NCBI GenBank assembly: GCA_033239525.1
Contig: BSYO01000022.1
Coordinates: 7,769,947-7,833,946, forward strand
Source of the DNA: Nepenthes gracilis
Lineage: Eukaryota; Streptophyta; Magnoliopsida; Caryophyllales; Nepenthaceae
Direction: 5' to 3'
Length of the DNA stretch: 64,000 nucleotides
The notes beneath the pieces were generated by a model, which saw only the letters and a program-made list of their open reading frames with translations, was not told the origin of the DNA and ran no database searches. Both the position numbers and the translations under genes were made by a program. Below, in pieces: positions 47,700 through 59,177 of this stretch (the first letter of the stretch is position 1; every line of letters starts with the position of its first letter).

Positions 47700-50024
47700 A
47701 GAAGAAGGCCTTGTGGCACGGCCTGTCTTTCTTAAGTTGGTGAAAGTCCCAATGTCGTGGATAACGTTTTTGTGCACGTTACTTTGTTATGATTTCGGTA
47801 GGGCATTTACGCGTTTTCCGAACGCGGTCTTGAATACACCGACGTTACTTCGTTTGTGGAAAAATCTACTTACCAAAAGTATTTTTTGGTCTAACAAATT
47901 TTAGATCCAAATATAGTATCATTGCCAACCCATGCCGCTCCGACCAGCCTTCAATCCCAACTAATGATCGACAAGCTGCCACCATTTATCTCCAAATGGC
48001 ATGTCAATGTCGATGATCACCGATCAGCAGTTGAAGCCTCCAATCGTCATTGTTAGTTGTTGGGTCTCAACAGTTTTTCTCTCATTGTCGGTCTCTTAGC
48101 GATGGCACTTTTGGTCGTTTTATTGTTTGCCAGTTGGTATGCTTAAATCTTAATTGCACGTTGACTGCTATGCATCAATGCCTCCAACCTATGCCACTAC
48201 TGACGGCCGGTGATGCTCGAGCGAACCTATCAATCCCTAGATAGTATATAGCCTCAGTACATTAGTTGTCGACATTGCGACTGTGTGGCACATTGTTGGT
48301 TCCCGATTGTCAACACCACCAATTATTTTGTTGGTTATTGATTGGTAGCATCTCTAATCACATAGCTGAACAAAAAATATTATATAAAAAATTAACCAAT
48401 GATGAATGTAAATATTTTTTTATCTGTGAAGTATCACCATCGTTCAAAAATGTGATTACCATCAAGAATCATAAATATCCATTATCATTGATGAATTTGT
48501 GTGATAATATATTATTTTCTTATATATGTCTGTCGTAAAAAATATTACAATAAAAAATTATTATTATTTTTTTAAATTTTGACACTGAAGACTCATTCCA
48601 ATGATATTATACTTGATGGTAGGCTAAAAGATCATAAATAATTGATAGGAGCATAAAAAATATATACTCAATAATTTTCTATTAATCCAAAATCTTAGAC
48701 TTTGATCTATTGTTTGTGAAGTTGAGAACATGGTAAATTGTAAGTAGTAAAAATGTTCAATCAGTATTATATTTTTATTAAGAAGATGCGTTCTACATTA
48801 AGTCCATACCAAAGAAAATAAATCTCATCGTCCACCTGTATTGCTGCTACATAATTTTATAGTTGAATTTAATGGTTCTGGTATTAACTGTGGCACATAC
48901 AAATTATACATTGTATGTAAGTTGTGATAGACATATACATTTATTTCTTTTATACTGTTGGTTATCCCCGAATTAGTGAAGAATTTTTCAAGACAGATAT
49001 ATACTCTATGTAAATTTATGCGAAGTCTATAATTGTGGTGAGACAAACTAATATTAAAAATTTTTCTAATATTTTAAAAAGATTTCTTGAAAATATATTT
49101 AAATATAATATCAATACTATTTTAAATAATTTTAATATTTACTTAAATTTATTTTTTAATTATTTATCTACATTACCTATATTATATGTCCAAAAATCAT
49201 AATAACCCGATAAAATATAAAATTATCAATAAATGATAATAATTGACTTAAAAATAAATTTTGGATAATGCAATGGATACTTGTAAGATTATTAGTAGCG
49301 AAATAAAATATTTTTAAAAAAAGTTGAATCATTTTAACCATTTTTCAACTAGTATTAGTAATCAACTTTGTTGATGAAATATTTTTCTTGTGGAAGAAGA
49401 TTAGAACACAACAAAACGGATATACAATTTTTAACATTTCATAAATTGAAATCTTCATTTTCATGTAACTGACTTTGTTTAGTCGGTACAACATATTAAG
49501 TTACTCTCCTGAGAGAAAATATTTTAATAAATAGAATAATATTTTTTATTTTTTCATATAAGAAGAAATAAATTATAAAATATCCTTAATATAAAGGATA
49601 ATAATAAAACTTGCACATTTTATATAAAATAATTTACCATTTAAAATTTTAAAAATATAATTTAAATAAATAAATAGTAAAATTATTATTTGAAATTGAT
49701 GCGTACTTGAAATTTTGATTACGATTTAAACGAATTCAAGTTGAACTATCCAATCTCCTATCCGAGTCATGCACACCACAATAGTAAACAAACATTTAAA
49801 AATATATGATATACTCTCTGATATAACCTCCAATATTTAAGATATTAAACTATCCCAAAAATTTAAAATGTGTAAGAGATTGATGATGAGAGAGAACAAG
49901 AAATAGAGGGCTTGTCTCCATATTATACGGAAAAACAAGTTTGTTAGAGGATATTGCTCTATGTTTGTTTTTTGATTTCTATACCCCTTTTGAAGGAAAG
50001 TTAGTATATTTGTAGTCATATTAT
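47700..50024. other. Gene-free, mostly AT-rich DNA
   Basis: 47.7-48.3 kb is of mixed composition with no supported frame. 48.3-50.0 kb is AT-rich. Nothing recognised. Confidence 0.6.
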
Positions 50025-51026
50025 TGATAGGTAAGCCCATAGTGGGTTGACCCAAGAGAGATGAATGACCCAAATCCACAAAGGCCCATATATGTGCCTG
50101 GACGGTTAACGTGTACCATTAATCGGACGGAAGGAAAAGGAGACGGGTATAAGGACAAAAATCGGCCGACAGAGATGGTCAACATTTCTGTTAATCGGAA
50201 GCACCATAGTAGGTCGGCTCCAAAGCAAGTCTCATATGGTCCAAGCCTAGTTTGGCCCATACTTCCGTCCACGACTAGCAATAGTCTTCTTCCCTAATTT
50301 TGCACTTTCCCAAAAGACAATTTTCACTATAATGGTCACCAACAAATTTAATACACATCCTATGAGAAAAGTGCCAAATTCTCTTCCCTATCTGTAGCAA
50401 ACTCTAACAGTTGCAAAATATAGAAGGAAAACGTCCATCAAAGGAGTCGTTATCGCCATTGAAACCCCGCGCTAAGAAAGGAAGCCAGCCCAGTAAAGCG
50501 CCAGAATCAAGCATCCCTGTCTAAGGAAGGATGCCCAACATCTCAGCTATAAAAGTCCATGGAGTCTTTACTTAAGGGCACATTCGCCCTTCTGCTAAGA
50601 ATCGTTCTCTAAAGCCCACGCTCTCCTTTTCTGCAAATAATCCGTAATAAGCTCACACAGCGCCCTCACGCTTACAGAACGTCAACTCTCTCCCTCTCTC
50701 TTCTGTCACTCTGTTCCTTGAGAACACAGTATTAGAAACCAACGCTCCTCTTGAGCCACAGAAAGCCTCTTGCAACGAGAGCAAAGCCCCCGCCACAAAG
50801 GCTCTTTACCTTTCTCGTTATTTATCATTTTTACCCAAACCTTTTTATTATTCGAATGCTATTTACTAACTTGAGTATCGGAGTATTTCCATTGGAACAA
50901 TATTCCACCGGCACTTGACGTATTATTTGTTGTAGCGGTGTGTAGGATTTAGACTCGGTGAACGGAGTCGGATTCAACGATTGACTTGACCCAAACATGT
51001 TCGAAGTTTGGTTCCAGAACGTATCA
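50025..51026 (+). repeat. 5' LTR of element D
   Basis: TGATAGGTAAGCCCATAG to ..AACGTATCA, 1002 bp. It matches 56663-57671 and 60848-61861. TATA box tataaaag at 50548-50555. It is more diverged from the two 3' LTR copies than those are from each other. Confidence 0.85.
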
Positions 51027-51045
51027 TTGGCGCCGTCTGTGGGAA
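51027..51045 (+). promoter_or_regulatory. Primer-binding site of element D
   Basis: TTGGCGCCGTCTGTGGGAA directly after the LTR; the best-preserved PBS in the window. Confidence 0.8.
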
Positions 51046-51121
51046 TCGCTTACAAAAAGCCAACCCCATTTCTCAGACACTTTCCTTGGCTTCATCCTCT
51101 AAGCCAACGTCGTCAATTAGA

Positions 51122-52095
51122 ATGGTGAACATGAGAGCACAAGCCAACGAGCTTGCCAAAGATATTACCTCACCCGACTAGGACCACGCTACTGGTGCCA
51201 CTGTCAACAGGGCGGTCAACAGGGTATTTGCACCCTTCTTTCAAAATCTAGTGGAGCACATACAGAATGCGAATAAGATACTTCAGATACTCTGCTCTCG
51301 TAGGAGCACACCAAGCAGGGGGGTTCGCCCGCAGCAGCCCTTGCCCCGGCCTCTAGGAGAGGAGGTCAGAGGAAGAAGAGACCAGCCAAAAGGCCAGCCA
51401 ACATTTAGACGCTAGAATCCTCGTAGACCCAAGCCGATTAAGGACTGAGGAACGTTCAGGTAGCGTGACTCCGAAAAAAAGCTTAGAACGAAGGAACCTT
51501 CGATATTCATGGGTAAAATCTAGGCTCCAGGCCCAGAAAGGGGCCTCCCGGGCTATCAGATCCACTGGTGGCAGTAGCTCACCGGATACTAGTCACGCTA
51601 GAGAAAGGACGAAGTTGAGGACATAGCTTAACTCCAAAAGATCAGCCAATGCTGCTAAAACAGATCCAAAATTGGAGAAGATCTAAAACTGCGTCTTCAA
51701 AGATGACGAACACGTGATAAATCTTAACAGATCTACTTTTACAATAGAGAACTTGAACCTTCCGATGCCGGCAAAATTCAAGATGCCAACTCTCGATTCA
51801 TACGATTGGAGCGCTAATCCTCTGGATCACCTCGATCACTTCCGCACCCATCTGAGTCTACAAGGGTTGGAGGACACGGCCATGTGCTGTTGCTTCCCAC
51901 TTACCTTGAAAGGGGATGCTCGCATGTGGTTCCATCACCTCCCCACGAATTCGGTCCAAAGCTTCCATGAACTGACTGACCTCTTCTTGGTATAGTACGC
52001 CTTTAGGTGCAGAGAAGAGAAACAGCATTGGCATCTATCTCATATCAAGTAGAAGTACAGAGAGAATCTGCAAAGATTTCTAGATCACTTCGTGG
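51122..52095 (+). pseudogene. Element D gag remnant
   Basis: ATG 51122 (MVNMRAQANELAKDITSPD), then a stop. The open frame 51714-51995 holds the Retrotrans_gag domain: PAKFKMPTLDSYDWSANPLD, LDHFRTHLSLQGLEDTAMCC, FPLTLKGDARMWFHHLPTNS. It continues to NLQRFLDHFVAKV at about 52095, where integrase-side sequence (RQIKKTAGWYTTVEGRLDRH) takes over. No zinc knuckle remains. Confidence 0.8.
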
Positions 52096-53245
52096 CAAAA
52101 GTTAGGCAGATCAAGAAGACAGCCGGCTGGTACACCACGGTCGAAGGACGGCTAGATCGTCATGGTTACTCGACTGAGTACTTCCGATGCTCACTCCAGA
52201 GGAGGCTGACTACACCCTAGGCGAAGTCCATCTCGAAATTTGCGAATCACATATTAGCGGTAAGAACTTAGCATTCAAAATCATACGCCAAGGTTATTAC
52301 TTCGGGTTTGTAAAGAGGTATGAGAACTGCGAGCTTCATGGCAATCTTCACTACTAGCCACCCACTGAGCTGAAATCCCTCTAGGCTCCTTGGCCTTTCG
52401 CGTGGTGAGGGCTTGACATTCTCAGCCCATTTTTTATTACGGTAGGGCAAAAGAAATTCATTATCGCAGGTATCAACTACTTCACAAAATGGGTTGAAGC
52501 CATCCCGCTGGCCAAGATCACGGAGTATAATGCTCTAGAATTCGTCCGCCAGAACATAGTCAGTAGATTTGGTGTTCCTAAGATCATCGTCACCAACAAC
52601 AAAACTCAGTTTTTGAAAAAGCGTTTCACCAAGTATTACACTAATTTAGGCATTAGATTAGTCCATATTTCAATGTCTTACCCGTAAGTGAACGGACAAG
52701 TGGTGGTCACGAACCGCGCGCTACTCTACAGTCTCAAGACCAAGCTGGAGGACGCCAGGGGCTCCTGGGTGAACGAGCTGCCCTCTGTCCTTTGGTCTTA
52801 TTGGGAGACTCCAAAGGAGCCAACTCGCGAGATACCCTTCAATCTCTGTTACAGGATTAGAGCGGTAATTTCGGTCGAGATCGAACTTCCTAGTCTTAGG
52901 GTAGAATTCTTCGACCCGCAAGATAACTCCCAGAAAATCTGGGAGCACTTGGACTTGCTAAAGGAAGCATGCAATGCCACCAAAATGCGAACCGCAGCTT
53001 ACCAACAAAGGATCGTGCGCTATTACAACAAGAAAGTAAAACCGTGACAATTCAATGTTGGGAACTTAGTTTTGTGGAGCCTCGAGTCCACCGGCAAGGT
53101 CGCCAACCAAAATAAACTTTTTCCAAATTGGGAAGGGCCTTTCTTAGTCATCGCCATCCTATGCAACGGAGCATACAAACTCCGGATCTAGGACCGCAAG
53201 TTGGTTCCACAGATATGGAACGCGGTCCACCTCAAGCGATACTTT
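52096..53245 (+). pseudogene. Element D integrase remnant, all three catalytic residues substituted
   Basis: The N-terminal part reads MLTPEEADYTLGEVHLEICE and FKIIRQGYY. The catalytic core has N for D in GINYFTKWVEA (52475-52477), N for D in IIVTNNKTQF (52595-52597) and V for E in NGQVVVTNRALL (52703-52705). The open frame 52688-53047 covers the end of the core and the start of the C-terminal domain (KLEDARGSWVNELPSVLWSY). The C-terminus has WEGPFLVIAILCNGAYKLRI and WNAVHLKRYF at about 53245. A 3' UTR with tcaataaaataag (about 53305) follows. Confidence 0.8.
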
Positions 53246-53464
53246 TAGTTAGGGTCTAGGTAGGTCACTCATGTAAATGCTTGTAAACGTATGTATATTT
53301 TTCAATCAATAAAATAAGCATCTTCTCTTTTATACTATGCTGTGTTTTCTTTTTTGCTTCATATACATGGGTGTATGTTTGTATGCTTGCTTTGAATATT
53401 TATAGGACTACGTAAACGACCTAGACTGCCTCTAAGTCGGACGGGTTTTCACCCACTCATGACT

Positions 53465-53703
53465 AAACCCCGGTCATCTGAGTAGCCCGTAAAGCGGTCA
53501 AATTCAAACCCTAGTCATCTATGCGGCCAATAAGTGGTTGTATCCAAACCCCGATCATCCGGGTGCCCAATAGGTGGTCGAATCTAAACTTTAGTCATCC
53601 AGGTAGCCCGTGAGTGGTTGTATCTAAAGCCTGGTCATTCAGGTGGCCCATAGCAGTCGTATCTAAACCTTAATTATCCAAATAACCCATTCGCAGTCAA
53701 AAT
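53465..53703. repeat. Tandem repeats (six copies of about 40 bp) between integrase D and aORF D
   Basis: Units begin aaacccc/t.gtcatc at 53465, 53506, 53546, 53586, 53626 and 53665, with a gcccg/a.aa.tggt core. Contiguous and diverged, with no spacers. They lie in the convergent 3' region. Confidence 0.8.
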
Positions 53704-54155
53704 TTTAGGGGACTCAATCGGCACACGCGGCAACCTCCTTTGCAAGGAGATGGCGTGAGCAGTCTATGACAATCGATAGGAGCAAAGCACTGCTCCCAAA
53801 AGTTGACCGCCCAAGTCTACACACCGGTAGGGCCACTAAGCCTCTACTCAAACACGAGTATCGAGTAGGCTCAACGTGACATCCAGGTCAATCCTAATGT
53901 CTTCACAAGGGCTCAAGTCCTTTGGAGAGCACTAATAGCATCTTAAGTAAAGCGGACGGCCAGTTTGCGTACACAAAGTTGGCCGAACAACTCAACAATA
54001 AGGGATTAAGAATAACAACAAAGGCAAAAGACACATAATATCACTGAAATAGTCGTTTCATTGATTATGTTCTCTCATAACTACATCAATAACATAAATA
54101 AGGAACAAATAAGCTATGAAGGTGCAGAGCTCCCAGAAGGAGGCGGTGGCGGCCC

Positions 54156-56126
54156 TCAATCACTTTGGGGTGCCCCCACAAGGCTCTCATGACGCTGGGT
54201 AGACCGGTTAATTGGGTCAAGATACTCGATTGGAAAATTGGGGTCCACCAGCCGAAAAATGCGTCGACTAATGTTGACCCCCTCCCATAACCATGCCAAT
54301 AGCATGTTCAAGACCTCATGGGGACGAATACGAGTAGCCAACTTGTTCTCCAAAGTAGTTATTTGCCCCGCAAGCTGTTCAATGCGCCGCGTAGTCCGAT
54401 CGACCTCTTCTTTAAGACGGGCGTTCTCCTCTTTAAGTTTATCATTCTCCTCCACCAGACCAACAACCACGACCTCTCTTAGACTGGCGTTCTCCTCTTT
54501 CAGCTGAGCATTCTCCGCCTCCAAGTTGGCCAGCACGGACCCTAAGCCAACCGCGTCCTCCTGGTGCTCCGCCTTCAGCACCTCCAACTCCTCGCCGAGC
54601 TAGGCAATCACCTTATCTCTATCAGAGATCGCCAGGTCTCGCTGGCCAAGCGCCCTAACAACTGCTCTCGAAACCTTTTCCGTCTGCGAAAATAGTTCGT
54701 GTCAGCAATGGTAAAACTAAAGGGAAAAATATGTTACAAAAGTTCACCTGCCAAATCCTACGTATTGGAATCACTGGCCTAACACGAGACCTTGGCTCTG
54801 GCGGTGGAGGACCAGAAGTGGAATCCTCTTGAGCAGGCCTAGCGGCAGCCTCTGCCGTCGACTCCTCCAATAGTTCCGCCATAAGATCCTCCGTCCCCAC
54901 CAACTCTCCAACGGTGGGCTCCTCTAGCCTTACCACTGCCTGGGCAGGTTCTCCAGCGGTGGCCTCCTCCATAACCTCCGCACTAACACCAACCACCAAT
55001 TGTGGCTCTCCCGGAGTTGGCACCCCTGGTGCCTCCTGAAGCTCCTCAGAAGTGGGCTCATCAGATAGTGTAATGACCACCACAACAAGAGGCTCAGCAA
55101 GCGCCTCCTTGGGTTCCTTGGCTGGTATCTCCTCCGACGGATTAGCAGCCCCCTCCACTATGGGCTCCATAGAGGGCTCCAATCGCATCAAGTGCTCTGG
55201 CTGCGAGAGGGCTAGAACAACGCAGCTGGTGGTGGAGCACAGTCTGGCCCTATAAACCTCAATGGTGGACTCTTCACCGCCTATACCGGAGTTATCTCCT
55301 ACTCCGGCAAGTTGACCAGCCAGAACGTTCCATGGATAGATGGAGGAGGATGAAGAAGGCCTTATTGCTACCATCGTCGTCGTCCTCTTTACCGCTGGAC
55401 TTGAGGGAGACTCCTCGCCGGATGGCTCCCTAATCGCAAGAGCCCCAGCCGTCCTCCTCTTACAAGGCTTTACCGTTTTCTGTTCAGGAGACGGAAACCC
55501 CCACTTGGCCTTTTTGGCCTCATCACGAGAGACCAGGTGGTCTCTCCGAAACTCTACAAGGTGGTCCTCCACCAACTTGAATAGCCACACCAGGGACTTC
55601 GTCTCCTCCTCAGGAGAAGTCCCAGTATAAGCCTCGGGCACCTTCCCCATTCCCTGGCCAATGGCCAGGATTCATCCCCGCGGACAAAAAAGAACAAATT
55701 CTTCTAATTCTTTAAGGAGTCATATATGGCGGTACTAACCTGGAGACCGCCGCGTAGAGCCAGAGAGATCCACTCTGCTCCCTAGTTAAACTTAAAAAGC
55801 ACCCTCACCATTGCCACCGTCAGCCGCTTCATATGTTGATAGAGAAATATGCAGGAGGTACACAAATACCGTATGGCGTTCACATGATACTATGCGATGG
55901 GGACTTGAAAGGCCGTGGAGATCTCCTGTAACTCACCAGGGACTAGAACACGAAGGCCACTCCTCAAGTGGGCCTCGTAGATGGTAACAAAGCCCTCTGG
56001 TTGGAAAACTATCTCCTTTTGAATGTTGTACCCCATGTACAACTTTTTCACATCGGTTTCCCTAAGAATGGAAGCGATTTCAAGAACAAAAGCCATGGGA
56101 ATAGAAGAATGAGAAAAGTGCAACAC
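54156..56126 (-). pseudogene. Antisense aORF of element D (Transposase_28-type), best preserved copy
   Basis: From 56126: MLHFSHSSIPMAFVLEIASI (internal ATG at 56096 is an alternative start), then ETDVKKLYMGY and EGFVTIYEAHLRSGLRVLVP, the N-terminal signature. Two stops lie near 55790 and 55710. KNLFFFVRGDESWPLARE then leads into the long frame 55650-54655: MGKVPEAYTGTSPEEETKSL.., a Lys-rich patch (KPCKRRT), a Ser-rich segment, and a Pro/Glu/Ala-rich middle. A 64-bp intron (54747-54684) joins ..RRIWQ to TEKVSRA in frame. The last frame (54587-54156) has heptad-like LKEENA repeats (residues about 20-85; coiled coil) and the C-terminal motif at 54284-54228 (EGVNISRRIFRLVDPNFPI). On minus a TATAAATT lies at 56140-56133, close to the start. 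The role of the protein is unknown. Confidence 0.75.
54684..54747 (-). other. Intron in aORF D
   Basis: Minus-strand CAG|GTGAAC at 54747 to TTTTCGCAG| at 54684, 64 bp, T-rich before the acceptor. Joining keeps the frame, and the site corresponds to the intron in B. Confidence 0.65.
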
Positions 56127-56650
56127 TAGAAAAATTTATACTCAAGGAAGATGAAGGAAAGCGTGAAAAATTTGAAAGTGGAACGGACAGACAACCTAAA
56201 GGGCAATGTGAACGCCGGTTAGATTAACTGTTTGATAAACGTGCACCATCATGGCTACCGCATGGCATTTCCTGAACAGGTGTAGTCGAATCAGATCCTC
56301 TAGCATATTAATTATCGGGATCTTCAATTCACATCATACAAACATGTGGCCATATTTTCGTCTGACAGAACGGCTAATGATAGCGCGTCGCTCCAACTCC
56401 TACAAGCTCTTCAGATTTCAGACTGGACAGTTAATGAAGCCGGTCAACATTTCATTCAGCGATCCTCCCAATTTTGACCCAGACGATCAACTAATCTGGT
56501 CAACACCCTTTGCAAGAGTACACCAGACTTTGTCTTAAACAGTCAATGATTCTGGTTAACACATCCTTCTCCAGAACAGCGGATCTGGGCTGACATCAAG
56601 TCACATGACCCACCATGAACATATTGGAGGTCAGAATTCAGACCACCAGT

Positions 56651-56662
56651 ATGGGGGGCCAG
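56651..56662 (+). promoter_or_regulatory. Polypurine tract of element D
   Basis: atggggggccag immediately before the LTR TGATGGGT. Confidence 0.75.
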
Positions 56663-57671
56663 TGATGGGTACGCCCATAGTGAGCTAGCCCAAAAGGAAG
56701 GAACAACCCAAATCCACGAAGGCTCATATATGTGCCTGGACAGTCAACGTATACCATTGACCGGACGGAAGGTCAAGGAGACAGGCATAAGGACGGGCAA
56801 CTAGTTCACAGAGATAGTCAACATTTCTGTTGACAAAAAGCGTCATAGTAGGCTGGCTCTAGAGCAAGCCTCATGTGGGCCAAGCCCAGTTTGGCCAACA
56901 CTTCAGTCGACGACCAGCAACGATTTTTTCCTCTGATTTTACACTCTCCCAAAAGGCAATCTCCACTATAATGGTCACCAACAAATTCAACGCACATCCC
57001 ACTAGGAAAGCACCAAATTATCTCCATTGTCTGCAGCAAACCCTAACAATTGCAGAATACATAAGGAAAGCAATCCATCCAAAGAATCGCTACCGCCATT
57101 GAAGCCCCACACCAAGAAAGGAAGCTAGGCTAGCAAAGTGCAGGAATCAAGTATCCCTACCTGAGGAAGGATGCCCATCATCTTAGCTATAAAAGCCTAT
57201 GGAGTCCTCACTCAAGAGCACGTTCTCACTTCTGCTAAGAATCGCTCTCAAAAGCCTACGTTCTCTTTTTCTGCAAAGAATCCCTAATAAGCTCACACAG
57301 TGCCCTCACAAGCTCTCACGCTTACAGGACACCAACTCTCCCCCTCTCTCTTCTGTCACTACATTCCTTAAGAACACAGTGTCAGAAACCAACGCTCCTC
57401 TCAAGTCACAGAAAACCTCTTGCAACGAGAGCAAAGCCCCCAACATGAACGCTCTTTACCTTTCTCGTTATTTATCATTTTTACCTCAACCTTATTATTA
57501 TTTGAAAGCTATTTATAGACTTGAGCGTCGGAGTATTTTGGTGGGATAACAGCCCCCTGGCACCTAACCTCTTATTTGTTGTAGTGGTATGCGGATTGAT
57601 TCGGTGAACCAAATCGATTCAACGATCAACCTGACCGAACTCGATTCAAAGTTTGGTTCTAGGATGCATCA
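56663..57671 (+). repeat. 3' LTR of element D
   Basis: TGATGGGTACGCCCATAG to ..GGATGCATCA. TATA box at 57188-57195. Followed by ttatcaattgataatgg, the same flank that follows the LTR at 60848-61861. Confidence 0.85.
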
Positions 57672-57982
57672 TTATCAATTGATAATGGTTTCCTTCAAAG
57701 GAATAATCGATAATGATTTGACCGATTGAGCCATTTATAAACCGATTAGTTTAACTGTTCTTATGCACGTTTTGATTATGAAATTTTTTGTAGGCGCTTC
57801 AATCAATGATGATAAACAATTGATATAGGTCAGGAGACCATTGTTTAGGCTAATTGTAAACCACTTGCTTAATTTAATTGCTCATCCAAGCTAACTAGTC
57901 AATTAATTTAACCTCTTGGTTGGGTTAACTGCTCAATTGGGTTAACCACTCGTTTAGATATTTGTGTATATAACCATCTAAG
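57672..57982. other. Flank of element D, duplicated at 61862-62172
   Basis: AT-rich with repeated accgatt/ggttaac words and a tgtgtatataacc TATA-like site (about 57964). It could be part of another LTR, but I cannot establish its limits. Confidence 0.4.
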
Positions 57983-59177
57983 TCATCGTAAAGAACTCCG
58001 GCTTTTAATAAAGAAAAAGGAAGTCCATCATTGTATAAGAAATGAGCTTCGGCATTTTGAGGAAATGCTCTCCGGCTTTTGTTAAAAGAAAGTTCTGGCT
58101 TGTATTGAATATGAATTCCGACTCCGAATTGAAAACAAACTCCGGCTTTATTGAAAATGGCTTTTAAGAAAGAAGTATTTCTGCTTATATTATTTTGGGA
58201 CCCGAGACTGACTACAGTCCAGGTAAGTTCTTGGGTGAGGCCTTAAAACTTACGGTGGTAATCGAGGATAGCTCTGTCCATGGAGCGATTCATGGTCCGC
58301 CCTGTCCTCAAGGGCGTTAAGACAAGAGGAACATAGGCCGACCTTCGGGTGACACCCAGTACAGATATCCCTCGGGATGGGATATACATGACATGATCTG
58401 ATATGATAGGCCTTGGATTGTGGGGACTAAATACAATCTATCCTCGATTATTTGCCCCCTCAGCTAGTAGGGGATATTGGCAGGGTCTATATCGTTCTGT
58501 TCTTATACCGTTCGTTTACGATCTGTTATGTTCTGTGCATGCAGTGTTCCATCAAGCGTTATTATTGTTTTGATTCCGCACCGATGACTGAATTGTTTTG
58601 AATAGAAGAGAAGTTTCGATGCTGTTTTCACGGATTATAATGGTTCTTGATTATCGATTTCTCGAGTACTAATTCCTAATTCAAGTATAATATGTCAAGC
58701 ATGTTTACATTCGATTTTCCGCTCATTTTCACATCAGCTTACATGACCGTCTGCATCATCATTTTACAGTTCATATGCATGTACCTTGTTGGGCCTCGGC
58801 TCACTGTTTTATGTTTCCCCCTACAGATGAAGCTTTAGAGCTTGTGCCTGACGAGTTGGAGTGATTAGAGCTGCTTGAAGGATTATTAGAGACCTCGGAA
58901 GCTTATTTTGGAGAAATATTATTGTAATGATTTGATGGATTTCTATGGTTAAACATTTTTGGCTATGTACTTGGAAATGAATATTTTGGAATAAATATGA
59001 ATGCTTCCGCCAATGTTAGAATAACTTCCGCTATACTTATTATGGTTAAAAGTATATGGGTCCTAGATGGCATCTGAGATCTTGTGATTGCACCTAATTG
59101 GTTTAGTTTGGATTTTCAATTGTGTTTCTGTTTGACGGAAGTTTTGAGGATAAAAAAAAAAAATCTGTTCCGTCACA
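57983..59177 (+). mobile_element. Family-X long LTR, copy 3, 5'-truncated
   Basis: Shares with copies 1 and 2 the atc.tcctcgattattt.. block (about 58440), ggctcactgtttta.gtttcccc.acagatgaa (about 58797-58830), and the exact 3' terminus ctgttccgtcaca at 59177. The 5' part of the LTR is absent; the sequence begins abruptly after the duplicated flank. Confidence 0.7.

Larger units (their letters stand above)
50025..57671 (+). mobile_element. Element D: Tat-like retrotransposon with antisense aORF and deleted pol core (7.6 kb)
   Basis: 5' LTR 50025-51026, PBS from 51027, gag from 51122, integrase to about 53245, tandem repeats, aORF on minus (56126-54156), PPT 56651-56662, 3' LTR 56663-57671. 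It has the same architecture as B and C but opposite orientation. Protease-RT-RNase H is missing between gag and integrase at about 52095. Both ends carry ttat (50021-50024 and 57672-57675), a possible imperfect target duplication. Confidence 0.85.
54993..57982. repeat. Direct duplication, copy 1 (mate 59178-62172)
   Basis: About 3 kb comprising the 5' two-thirds of aORF D, PPT, 3' LTR and 311 bp of flank. The mate is shifted by 4184-4190 bp and differs by only a few bases per hundred by eye. Confidence 0.85.

Noticed and set aside
53465..53703. CRISPR-like spaced repeat
   Set aside because: Units are contiguous diverged tandem repeats without unique spacers, inside a plant retrotransposon.
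54238..55630. Plus-strand ORFs of 67-96 codons
   Set aside because: Shadows of aORF D; the same happens at 59366-59814 over copy E.
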